Assembly (NCBI GenBank): GCA_910890315.1
Contig: CAJVGD010000001.1
Span: 2,170,001-2,234,000 of the forward strand
DNA: 64,000 bases
Direction of reading: 5' to 3'
Source of the DNA: Serendipita indica DSM 11827
Lineage: Eukaryota > Basidiomycota > Agaricomycetes > Sebacinales > Serendipitaceae
Shown here: positions 24,176 to 34,406 of the stretch, in pieces
How positions within the stretch are numbered: the stretch's first letter is position 1
Layout: the number at the start of each line of letters is the position of its first letter
The notes under the pieces: model-generated
The model's database searches: none
Seen by the model: only the letters and a program-made list of their open reading frames with translations
Told to the model about the DNA's origin: nothing
Program-made: the position numbers and the translations under genes

Positions 24176-24764
24176 ATGGTTCAGTGGAATCCACAGACAG
24201 CTGGGCACGCAGCGTCAGTTCAACGTCCCAATCAACATCAATCTATCTCAATTTGGATACTGGAGCCACTCGAACACCCAACTATCATGCAAACGCTTGA
24301 TTGTTCTGACAAATATCGAAAGAGGATGGTCACCAGCAAACAACCCTCCAGGCGCTCGTTAGGGTGCCCTGTCACTCTGGGATCACCTTGTCCACTATGT
24401 TCCAAGGTCCACAGCCGTCGGGCCCGTGCTGAAGCCTGTTTCAACAAGCAGACAGGCGCACGGCCTTTTCCTTGCGGTGGAGAGTGTGGCAATACTGGTT
24501 TATATTCCTCACGATCTTCCTTCAATTACGCTGATAATCGCCGCCTTTGTTCGTAGTTTGAAAATTTTTTCCAGCAAAGAGAATCTCACGAAACATATCG
24601 CACCAAAGGATCAAAGGTACAAACTTTGTGATTTCTGGTCAGTATAGACGGCCCCCTCCTTGGCCCTGATTCCACCACGAGGTCTGACCAGAATGCATAG
24701 TGGACACAGCGTGAGTAAGTAGAACATGAGCCGTTATAGGCGCACTTGCATCAAGGGGAAGTAG
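24176..24764 (+). pseudogene. zf4: broken member of the Cys/His-rich family
   Basis: From ATG 24176 the variable region leads to CPLCSKVHSRRARAEACFNK and PFPCGGECGNTG. Compared with intact members, four bases are missing just before the donor, so the Cys codon that should span the splice is out of frame. Exon 3 (from 24599 back to about 24555) still reads LKIFSSKENLTKH. Exon 4 gives CGHSVSK, an in-frame TAG at 24720-24722, and then NMSRYRRTC. Two independent defects make this a likely pseudogene, though a short protein ending in the first module could still be made. Confidence 0.7.
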
Positions 24765-25992
24765 CTGCGTTTCACTCTGCAGAATATAGAGAGCCAAAGG
24801 ACAGAACGGTCGACAGCAGCACTAGCGTGTGCTTTTCTCGTGTACAATTGTAGCCCAAGCACCTTAATTTGAACTCAGTTAGGTTAGACATGCCCGTATG
24901 GGGTGAGCGTAAATGGCTTAGATGGATTGCCAACGACGACGTGAAGAAGTTGCCGACAAGAACCGGTCGTGTGATGACCTGAGATGTCATTGGGACACGG
25001 AAGAGCCCGTTGTGGCAGTCTCGTTTGGGGATGGAAATAAGGCGTATCCAGCATGTATTCATTGATCGGGTGAAATACCACATGGATATTTTCCTATCAT
25101 CCGCGTGCGCCCCCGGATTCGTCCGACCCCAAGAACCATCAAGCAGCTCAATCAGGAGGTCGTAAACAAGCTCTTCGCATAACGGTATGATTTAGGTTTA
25201 TTTTATTTAATAAAATGAAATAGCCTGCGAGCACAGGAGAGCCGAATGGTATCTCCGACAAACACGCGGCATGGACACATCGACGTACCGGCAGCGTAGC
25301 CCCAATCGTACTTGCCGCCTCCCAGTGTGTGCCTTTATGGACGATGGCTGGAGGGGTGGGCGAGGTCGACTCTGGTCTTGGTTGCGCCTTGATTTGGTTC
25401 TGGACGACCGTTCAAAGGTGCCAGATAGCATATAGGTCAACGGCCGGTCTAGTAGAAATCAATGAATTCGACAGGGCCACAACTAGCATCCAGTACCTGT
25501 ACAGCTGGTGTCCCCTTGTGGCGCTTAGCTACCCTAAACAGCCGCAAACGCGCAACCTATCGAGCTTTGGTAGCGATGTCAATACTAGTTTGTTGCACCT
25601 CTGATCCCCGGGACGACACAAAACAGACAGCTCGCAGCCGGATGAAAGGGACAGATGAAAAGGCATCCATTTGATTAGTTGCCTCTACCCGCAGCACGCT
25701 TACCACGCGCCATGTCGGCTGATCCGTCCGACCTCAGCTATATCCATCACTACTCACTATCTCGGTGGAAATAAGCCTGTCGCATACGTTATTGCTATGA
25801 AATTACTATTTAAATAATTATTTCTGAGAGCACGGAGAACAGGGACCATGCAAAGGAGGCGGGGTGCCCATTGATAACGGGAATTTTTTTCCCAAAATTA
25901 TAGTAACGCCTACCACGCTCTTGTGCGTGTCCACTAGACACCTATAAAAGGGGATGGTCTATCTCCTGCCGCAATCCTACCGAGCAGTGGTG
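24765..25992. other. Intergenic region between zf4 and zf5
   Basis: About 1.2 kb. Open frames on both strands show no recognisable motif, and I see no repeat or mobile element. The zf5 TATA box is at its right end. Confidence 0.4.
25943..25950 (+). promoter_or_regulatory. TATA box of zf5
   Basis: TATAAAAG 50 bases before the ATG at 25993. Its position makes the earlier in-frame ATG at 25954 unlikely as a start, since transcription would begin downstream of it. Confidence 0.65.
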
Positions 25993-26851
25993 ATGTCCTC
26001 CGAGCATTCTCTCCCAGATCCAAGAATCATCGAGGAGTACTGGAAAACAGCCTTTGGTGAGTGTGCTCTAGTCCAAGCTCGTGGTTCTCTTACGTCGCTG
26101 ACGCGGGTTATAGGCATGGCTTTCCCAAACGTTCCGAATGATATGACTGCGCGTCTAGACGAGCTTGGAACCTTTCCAGACTTGTCGATGGTGACCAGCG
26201 ATGATGCCAGCCTGACCAGCCTGACCAGTTGGAAGCACCCGCCGTCCCCTGTCCAGACTAGTGCAAGCCCTCCAAGCGTACCCACTAGTCCTCAGCATCG
26301 AAACGTTGCCGTGAAGTATTCTGCAGGACGTGCGATGAGCGGTGTCGTTCCAGCTCCGGGGACATCCTTTACCAGAGCACCAAACAGCCTGCTCACCGTT
26401 ACGACGCCAAACGTAGGTGCTATCACAGGACCTGCCTCTCCGTCTTCAGAAATCGTGGTCGGATCTCCTTGCCCTCGCTGCAGCCGAATTCACCCACGCG
26501 CGGTTCGTGCAGAAGCCTGTCTGAACAAATGGCAGGATATCCGTCCGTTTGCTTGCGGTGGTGCCTGTGGTTTACTTGGGTGGTGAGTTGGAGTTTTCCT
26601 TGTTCCCATCCGCAAGGTGCTCCGCTCACCCTATTGCCTCATCAGTTCCAAGGAGTTCTTCAGTAAAGAAACTCTCGCAAAGCATACCTTGCCCGAGGAT
26701 CGCAAGTATGAAACGTGCGACATTTGGTCAGTATGAATCACCTCTCCTGTCTATCATTTGGTTGAGGTAGCTGATCGAGATGCGCAGCAACGAGAAACAG
26801 AGAAAGCAGAATATGGCTCGTCACAAAGAGACTTGCGACAGAGCGACATAG
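25993..26851 (+). CDS. zf5: small Cys/His-rich protein of the amplified family
   Basis: Exon 1 (MSSEHSLPDP to WKTAFG) ends at 26056. Intron 26057-26113 is 57 bases long and free of in-frame stops, so its retention would keep the frame. Exon 2 holds a Ser/Thr/Pro-rich variable region and then CPRCSRIHPRAVRAEACLNK and PFACGGACGLLG. Exon 3 reads SKEFFSKETLAKH, and exon 4 CNEKQRKQNMARHKETC and the stop at 26849-26851. All the Cys/His positions of the family are kept. Together with zf4 it has RAxAEAC in place of the RPVRYxAC of the others, so these two form a subgroup. Looks intact; function unknown. Confidence 0.82.
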
Positions 26852-28191
26852 TTCGTCTCCGCACATGGCTCCGTCCATCATTTTATGGCATGCCGTTAAT
26901 GTCGAAACTTCTATGATCACAACCTCGAGCGGCCAGACGTGTCGGCGGTGTGGTCAGTTCCAGACAATAACGTGAAGCAGCTAAATAATACCGAGCCTTT
27001 TCTTGTTCGACTTAATCATTTGAGCGCAAGAGCGTGGTCTGTCGGCCTGTGTCCTGCGTCCGAGTTAGCTGCAACATGAAGTTGCGCGACATGCTAGATG
27101 ACCATCTATGATACTCCTTCGCTCTGGATGCCACCTTTGACCTTGATAGAGGCTTAACCAGTACTGTCGAGTGCCGGATTTTACTCACAACGCGACTGAT
27201 TATCCAAGGTGCATTCTACCTCGTTGATGCGTAATGAATCCCTTGTTAAAGTTGTCGTATACTCATACGATGACCTCTCTTGACCCAGAGCGGAACAAAT
27301 TACAGTGCGGGCCTGCCTCTTACTGGCATCGCGCCGCGGCGCTTTCTCCGAGCGAGAACTAGAGAAGGTGCGAATAGAAATCGTATTTGGAGCGTTATTC
27401 ATTTTAGTGGGCGTCTTTTTTGATTGAGGCGTAAAGGCTGGCATCTGGGAAAGAGTCAGCAAACACGGAGAACGCAGAGGCCGTCGGGCCAGTCAAAGTT
27501 TGTCCATTAACGGACATGGAACTATTTATGGGAAGCAGTGAACACCACGTTCTTATTAGACGGATTATGATGAATGCGACTAAGTGATCAGCTGGACCCG
27601 TGGCTATGAGATATTAGGCGTAGAAATGATCTTCAGTCGGCGAAAGGTCAAGTCAATGTCGCACAGCCCGACATCCTCTCGGTGCGACTGATGACTGGCT
27701 TTTCGACGTGTCCCAAACTGCGGCCACTCGATTGCTGGCATATCCGCTGGAGCTACAATATGATGGCTGGAAGTAGGACGTAAAGGTAATATTAAAGGTA
27801 CGAATGGGGATGAATCGGAGCACTGGCCAGTCGTCGACTGCTCGCCCTTCCAGTTGGAACGGTGTGTACTATGGACAGTAGCGTCGATAGAAAGCGGAAT
27901 GATCAAGGTACCTAAGTCGCAATGTCGGTGCAGTTAGACGCTCGTTATTCATCCCCTGGTGGCTGCTTGGAACGTTTGGTTGGAAGCCGTCCTTAGCGGT
28001 ACGCGCCCATCAGGAGCAGAGTTGGAACACATAATTCTTGACTCGAATAGACGGGACGGTGGGCCATCGCATACTATGGGATGGTCAGGATGAAAGTCCG
28101 CGTGCACAAGAGCGCGCCGTGAAGGACAGCTGGTAACTAATCCTGTGCCCTGTTCTCCATAAATCCAGCGAATCTTGAGAGGATTCCCTTC
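26852..28191. other. Intergenic region between zf5 and zf6
   Basis: About 1.3 kb. No convincing gene. A weak minus-strand resemblance to a family exon 4 near 27700 was judged chance. Confidence 0.4.
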
Positions 28192-29049
28192 ATGGAGCCC
28201 TCCCAGGACCATCGAGCCTCAAACCAGCTGCTTCCGGAAGGCAGCTCGGCGGGCAGAAGGCGGGAGGAGGAAGTCCAGTTCGACTGGTCACTTCTCAACA
28301 GTGAGTACTTCCTATGCTCACCGCTGTCTGCGCAGGATGGTAACAAGCACCAGGCCAGTCGTCGGCACCTGACCAGGCACCTCTGGATCTCTCGTACTCC
28401 ATATATCAATATTATGCCCCTGATCTATATGCTCATCAACCACTGCCGTATTTCGTACCTGTTTCTCAGTCATCCACCATCCCCGTCCAGCAGCCACCGC
28501 CACCGCCATGGCTATTCCCAATGCCTATAAACAGCAACGCGGGCGCACCTAGCATGAAGTTTGATCCTCCGGTGCAGGACGCATTCTCGTATCCTCAGCC
28601 CGTCGCCGGCACGACGAGCTCGGTGGTCAGTCCACCGCAGGAATCGCCTACGGGGCGAATCTGCATGTACTGTGGGAGGACACATACGAGGCCGGTGCGG
28701 TACCAAGCCTGTCAGAATCGATTCCTCGGGCTGAGGCCGTTTCCTTGTGACGGAGGTTGCGGTCGCATCAGATGGTAAGGGATCGTAGATGTATCTTGAA
28801 AGGATACTCACAGGCAGTCCCGTGCAGTACGGCATCGTTCCACAGCAGAGAAAGGCTGAGACAGCATTGCCTCCCAGAGGAGGCAACCCACGTGCGATGC
28901 AGACGATGGTATAGTCTCGTTCCATTGCTCCGCGAGATATCATTGAACTCTGATCTAGTGGACACCTGGGTTGGCGTCAGAACGTGAACCGGCATGAACG
29001 AAGTTGCCGTGATGCACATCGTTCCCAGTTTGATACTATGTTATGGTAG
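28192..29049 (+). CDS. zf6: small Cys/His-rich protein of the amplified family
   Basis: Exon 1 runs 28192-28300 (ending FDWSLLN); intron 28301-28353. Exon 2 is rich in Tyr/Gln/Pro with a PPPPP run, then has CMYCGRTHTRPVRYQACQNR and PFPCDGGCGRIR. Exon 3 reads TASFHSRERLRQH with a following CRRC; exon 4 is CGHLGWRQNVNRHERSC and a tail to TAG 29047-29049. The acceptor at 28353 was chosen because the nearer AG at 28334 leads to an in-frame stop. The two ligand-splitting phase-2 introns are conserved. Looks intact. Confidence 0.82.
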
Positions 29050-30521
29050 AATGAAGATGGACATGCCTAATAATGGAGATCCCCGATTATGGACCTTAGC
29101 GGCGTCACGGTGTTTGACGTCGTTGTATTCCCAACGTCGTACCAAATGTAGCTATGATTGAACAATTGAATCAATGAAATTTCCCTAGATGTGATTTTTC
29201 ATGATGATCTCTGTATACTAAGGCATACCTGGATGATTCCACGTCTGTCGCTGTGCGAGAGAGAGAGCCACCACCCGCTGACCTTGTCAACCAACCTCGG
29301 GAGATGGGAACTATCCGCTTTCTGACTTATTGCCAGGCCTATCGGTCGCTTCAAGGTGCATATATGAATTGACGATCATGGCCGGAGCCGCGGCCAGTGG
29401 ACTCAACAGCGCTGTTTATCGTGGGATATGAGGCATTACCCACCAGATCATGGCCTTATGAGCTAGGTCGATGACAGTTATCGGCCCAAGGCCGACGCGA
29501 AGCGCGAGCGATTGGGGGGCAGATGCACGGGCCCTTACTGAGGCCGACAGTCCTCGAGGCTGTCACTGCAGTGTTTCATCTGCGTCGTTGAGATGGTAGT
29601 CATGCGTCTGTACACCCTCTGCCAGACGCTGATCGCATACTCGCACCTCGGCGCGAACGGGCTGATCAAACCCCCGAGAAATCCTGGGCCGTAATAGTCA
29701 AATTAAGCCTTATCGCCAATGCAATTGAACTCCTCACCTTGCAGTCTTGATCGCGAGTACCGGAGGAAGATGCGCCCCCGGGGAGAGCCTGGTTACGATC
29801 AAACACTTGCTGGTTCGATTCGTGGCCGATTGTGTGCATATTATAGACCGGGATTTACTCGATCCAGTGAACAGATGACATTTTCCTTTGCGCACAGCTG
29901 AGAATGGACGGGGCTCCACAGTGATCACCTGCAGTGGAAACGAGTGTGAGAGAGCAAAGAAATACGTATAGAGACGGTATATCGTACCAGCGAACCGCCG
30001 GGTGTTTGATCGACCACTAGTCCGCTTAGGGCCTGCCTCTGGCCGAAGAAGGTGTCATAGAGCTTTGTGAACACAAAGATCCAATCCGATTCCGATTGAG
30101 GACGGGCTGTGGGCTGTGGGTTGAGGGCGCCGGTGAAATGGACAGGCCTTGTGTGAAGAGGGAGACGAACAATGACCCCAAGTAGCAGCCTACGTGGAGA
30201 CTGCAGTGTCATATAAAAGGCCATACGAACATAGCTGTCACATCTGCACAGAAGCGCTTCGCGACGCCCGCTGCGACAGTCAAATCTGGACAGATTGTAG
30301 GGACATCATCGCACTTACCACTCCTTTCCAGTAAGATCTGGAGAGCATTACGAGCCACTCCTGGTCAGTAGCCGCCTGCTCGCGTCTGTTGTGGCGAATT
30401 TTGGTGGCTATTCTTCTACGTCAGCTACGATCAAAACGACCCAAATCAACTGTATTACCTACGATCTATCCACAAACGGCCAGTTTGAACAAAATTAGTC
30501 GCCCATCGACTTTCATTAGAC
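29050..30521. other. Intergenic region between zf6 and zf7
   Basis: About 1.5 kb, the longest gap in the cluster. The TATA box at 30212 is probably for zf7. A stretch near 29745-29860 faintly resembles a family exon 3 but lacks the ligands. No transposon features seen. Confidence 0.4.
30212..30219 (+). promoter_or_regulatory. TATA box, probably of zf7
   Basis: TATAAAAG, 303 bases before the zf7 ATG. The distance suggests a long or spliced 5' leader. Confidence 0.5.
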
Positions 30522-30966
30522 ATGTCTTCGAACCAAGGTTATTTCGATTTCGAGGGGTTTTATACTGGCTCCTCATTACGTACTTCTGGAATATGCCAGT
30601 ATTGTGGAAGGACGCATAGTCGACCTGTTCGATATCGTGCTTGTAGGAACAGGTACTACGGTATCCAAGAATTTGTGTGCGGCGGTCAGTGTGGAAACTA
30701 TGCCTGGTAATGTACTCCTGAACCTAGTCTTTATTGCTTTCTTACCATTCCGCATTGATGAACAGCCGAGAGGCCTTTTACAGCCAAGAGCGGTTAAGGC
30801 AACATACGCTCCCAGAGGAGCGAACACACGTCAGATGTGAACGCTGGTATTTTGTTGTTCCTGTCGTCTTCGATCGTTGACTAACCGTTCGGGTAGTGAC
30901 TTGCGTCAATGGAGACAGAACATTTCACGGCACCTTCGAACATGCCGAGGACGAAACGAGTCCTGA
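30522..30966 (+). CDS. zf7: shortest member of the Cys/His-rich family
   Basis: From ATG 30522 there are only about 23 residues (MSSNQGYFDFEGFYTGSS...) before CQYCGRTHSRPVRYRACRNR and FVCGGQCGNYA, so the variable N-terminal region is nearly absent. Exon 3 is REAFYSQERLRQH then CERC; exon 4 is DLRQWRQNISRHLRTC, ending at TGA 30964-30966. An in-frame TGA near 30486 shows the frame does not extend much further upstream unless an upstream exon exists. Both ligand-splitting introns are present. It approximates the minimal conserved block of the family. Confidence 0.78.
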
Positions 30967-31983
30967 AAGCATGAGTGACATACAAGTTGGAGCCCTCCGC
31001 TGGAGAGCGGCACCGTCCGGTCGTTTCCGAGGTTTGTAGATATGGTATTGTATGTAACGATGATATATATGAGACCTCTATCATATGGAACATGGTCACC
31101 GCTATCTGATGCTGGTCCATTCCCCGAGCGGCGTGTCTTGAGCATGTCAAAGTCGCAACTTCCTTTGCATCGGAGACTTGTTTAGATCGATTTCGAGTGG
31201 ATTTGTATGTCTTTGTGTCGCGTAGTCGTCCCCGCGGTCGTTGCCGTTGTGTTGGTCGGGTCCAACCGTAGTCGAACAGCACCTCGCTTCAGGCCACTAC
31301 CACGACCAACCTCAAATGTACTGCAAACGAAGAGTTTTAATCAAAAGGCTGCTTCTATTGCTGGGAACGACGAAGTTTACTCGTGTTGTAGGCCTCTGGA
31401 GACTCTGCCTTCTTGACACGCCAATGAACCACGAGAACTCTTTTCAATGTCTGATGATTCGGGATATGGCGAATCGTGCACGGGCCGACAAACCGGCGCC
31501 CAAAGGTGGGGATGCTTGGTTCTTCTTGTTGTCAGAGATTGTTGGGTTCTGAATCTTCGACATTTTGACATTTCACTTTATGGCTGGTTCAAATCGTATT
31601 ATTGAGCGTCAAAGCACCCCTTTGACCCCACTCTTCGCGGTAATGGCAGGAGGCTTCGCAGCGGAACGCAAGGATCCAGGCCGAGGTGATGACGCCTCTC
31701 GGTCTCCCCCCGTGAGAGTGTACAGTTGACAGCTGCTGGGCCGTAGCGCGACGCTCAAATGGACGCTACCACCCGCAGTTCACGTCAGCTCTCGGCTTTT
31801 ACCCAGAGGCAAACAGCTACCTGCGCTTCTCAACTCAACGGAATTGACCGCTTACCAATGCACCCAGCGAAGTTTGTTCTTGGATAGTCATAAAGCGACA
31901 GACCTCTGAGGAGTCTATCCTCGTATAAAGGCCCAGTGGCCAAGTATCAAGGCGCCTGGCATCATCCGAGTCCTCCAGGCCTT
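30967..31983. other. Intergenic region between zf7 and zf8
   Basis: About 1 kb. No gene recognised. The zf8 TATA box lies near the right end. Confidence 0.4.
31924..31930 (+). promoter_or_regulatory. TATA box of zf8
   Basis: TATAAAG 60 bases before the zf8 ATG at 31984, which favours that start over an upstream in-frame start-like codon. Confidence 0.55.
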
Positions 31984-32680
31984 ATGCAATCTGAAAACAA
32001 CATAGGATCCTCTATTCCACTGCGAGACAGTATAGAGGCTGTATGGTGGGCGATGTACGGTAGGCGTCTTCATACTGTCGTCTCATTCAAGCTCATAAGT
32101 CAACGGTATAGACTTGGACTGTTGGCTCAGCGTGACGCCGACACCGACAGTGCTCACGCCTTTCAATCTATCGCCTCTGAACCAACAGGTCCCACTTTGC
32201 ATTGATCCCCCCTCATCTCCGGCTTTACAGCCACCTATGGCTGCCTCCTCGACCGCAAACGATCACTCGACGCCGAATCAGATGCCGACTCTGGCCAGGC
32301 CATCGAATATGCCCACGCGTCCACTTTGCTCTTACTGCGGAAGGAAGCACACTCGACCTGTACGTTATCAGGAATGTCAGAATCGACATACCGGCGCAAA
32401 GCCATTCTCCTGTCAAGGTGTCTGCGGGCAGTCCGGCTGGTGTGTATGACTCGTCCCCCACCTGGTCTTTTCTCACGTCCGCAGTATGGCTGCCTTTTCC
32501 AGTCGCGAACAGCTTCGACGGCACCTTCTCCCAGACTGCATTACACATGTACGGTGTAAACGATGGTAAACATCCTCATTGAATCGGCTGTTACAAGCTG
32601 AGTTCTTCTCCAGTGGACATCTTGGTTGGAGACAGAATGCGGCTCGACACGAAAAGACGTGCTCATCTTCCATCTTCTAA
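31984..32680 (+). CDS. zf8: small Cys/His-rich protein of the amplified family
   Basis: Exon 1 (31984-32059) ends AVWWAMYG with a phase-1 splice. Exon 2 from 32112 is Pro/Thr/Ser-rich and then has CSYCGRKHTRPVRYQECQNR and PFSCQGVCGQSG. Exon 3 reads MAAFSSREQLRRH then CKRC; exon 4 is CGHLGWRQNAARHEKTC and a five-residue tail to TAA 32678-32680. CGG is changed to CQG, with the Cys ligands kept. Looks intact. Confidence 0.83.
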
Positions 32681-33272
32681 ACTTCCAAGAGATAGCGGCG
32701 AAACACTCTTGCATGGCTCATGGGCTCATAGGCAGTGTGATCGAAGACAATACCCAAAGCGATGAGATAGCTGGGAGGACGGCGCCAGCCATTGTATGGA
32801 GTATAGATAATTCTGAATAGGATCATGGAACGGAGTCTGTCATTCTCCTTCTTAGACTTCCTAATGCCTACCGAGAAATTCGGGTGCGGTCATTATTCGC
32901 TCGGTAGGCTGAGCTGACACACGCAATGACAAACGTGGCCTCTCCTAAGAATTGACACTGACAAGATTATGGGATCGCGAGGAGCGAGAGAGCACCGGCG
33001 ACCTCAGGCGATGCGAGGTCGTACACGCTCCGTGGACCTTGCTTGCGACTCGGCAGCCCGATTATCATTGACAAGGGAAGCGGTCAATTTACGTCAATTC
33101 AATGGAATATGACAATCTATCGACCAGGAGAAAGCGCCTTCTCGGGGGGTGTCACCGCTGCAATGCAAAAAAGAGCGGAAACGGGTGAAACTGTTGATCA
33201 TCGCCATTCCTTTCGTGGCTTTAAGAACGCATCTACTCCAGAGGACGCGGCCCATCCCTCCTAAGACTCGCG
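32681..33272. other. Intergenic region between zf8 and zf9
   Basis: About 590 bases, nothing recognised. Confidence 0.4.
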
Positions 33273-33954
33273 ATGAGCTTTGAAGGCAACCTAGCATATA
33301 TACCGACCGAGGAAGAGATTGAGACAGCCTGGTGGCTCTTCTTCGGTACGATAATATACGATAGCCAGTACTAATTGCTTATCCTTGCTACGTCCCCTAG
33401 GCTGTCAGTATCCAACACAACCCATGGACAATAACGGTAGCTTCTCTGGTACACCGACTCAGAGCACTCCCCTCGCAAACATACCCAGACAAGGCCAAGC
33501 CTCAAACAGTACCCGTTCACGGACGTCCATGTCTAGGGGCGCATCGCCTTTGAACTCCATGTCATCTAAGCCTGTGCTATGTGTGCACTGCGGGAAGCCA
33601 CATACGAGGCCGGTGAGGTATGAGGCGTGCGAAAATTGGCATAGCGGGGCGAGGCCGTTTGTGTGTGGCGGAGTATGCGGACGTCCTAATTGGTAGGTCC
33701 TTCAGTCGTAGTCTCGTTTCAAGAAGTGGATAGCTCACCATTGTGTGCTTTCTTGTCTCTAGTACAGAAGCCTTCCATAGTAAAGACAGGCTCAGACAAC
33801 ACCTAGTCCCCAAAGAAGAGTTGCGAGTGAGATGCAAGCGCTGGTACGTGATACGCGTTTTGAGAGATGATACTTGCGACTGACAGTTACGAACAGTGGC
33901 ATGGTTGGATTGAAGAAAAACGCCGCACGTCACGAGCGCAGCTGCGGCAAGTAA
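33273..33954 (+). CDS. zf9: small Cys/His-rich protein, clearest full example of the family
   Basis: Exon 1 33273-33345 (MSFEGNLAYI to WWLFFG), exon 2 33401-33692, exon 3 33763-33843, exon 4 33897-33954. All introns are GT-AG, 50-70 bases. The conserved block reads CVHCGKPHTRPVRYEACENW, PFVCGGVCGRPN, then CTEAFHSKDRLRQH, CKRC and GMVGLKKNAARHERSC. Intron 1 is phase 1 inside a Gly codon; introns 2 and 3 are phase 2, each inside a ligand Cys codon. The predicted protein is about 168 residues, without a signal peptide or membrane segment. Zinc binding is inferred from the Cys/His spacing; the biological role is unknown. Confidence 0.85.
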
Positions 33955-34406
33955 GAGCGAAGCTGTATATATTCTAGTGTATCGTGTAATGATGGAGGCG
34001 ATTGTCGAGGCTTTTGACGGGTTTTCCAACCACCTCGCTGGCTAGCACAGTCGACAAGTTGGCGTCGAGTTTCAGAATGTGGTGAGAAGCGTAGATTGAA
34101 CACCGGGAGCCTCGGAGAAGCAGCGTCATCATCACTGCGCTGACTGTGTCTTGTCCAGAAAGAGAATCCTCGGTTGCGCAGCCAATGTGACGCTGGGCGC
34201 GGAGTGATCTCGAGGTAAATCTAGAAAATGAGGATCATGACTCGGGCCACTTGGGAGCGTAGGAGCCGATACAAGGCCCGGCGCCTTTGAGCCCATATCA
34301 ACGGCGTTATCCAACCTTTGACTCCCCCTCGACCACCCATCCACCAAGCTCCCCTCGAATATTTCATTATAAATACGCTTACGCACACCTATAACCAGCA
34401 GTCAAG
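33955..34406. other. Intergenic region between zf9 and the 34.4 kb gene
   Basis: About 450 bases. TATAAATA at 34368-34375 is a good TATA box for the gene starting at 34407. Nothing else seen. Confidence 0.45.
34368..34375 (+). promoter_or_regulatory. TATA box of the 34407 gene
   Basis: TATAAATA 39 bases upstream of the ATG at 34407. Confidence 0.5.

Noticed and set aside
24772-25083. Open frame on the minus strand, about 100 residues
   Set aside because: No motif, no splice-consistent neighbours and composition like non-coding DNA.
27640-27760. Minus-strand stretch (FGTRRKASHQSH) resembling a zf family exon 4
   Set aside because: Lacks both Cys ligands, has no flanking exon 3, and the splice sites do not fit.
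29740-29870. Plus-strand stretch after a CTTGCAG acceptor resembling a zf exon 3
   Set aside because: Only the first Cys would be formed; the Phe, Ser-x-Glu and His core residues are missing and no exon 2 lies upstream.
17584-33954. CRISPR array, operon or prophage interpretation of the repeated cluster
   Set aside because: The repeated units are intron-containing protein genes 0.6-1.5 kb apart in eukaryotic DNA, with no short direct repeats and spacers.
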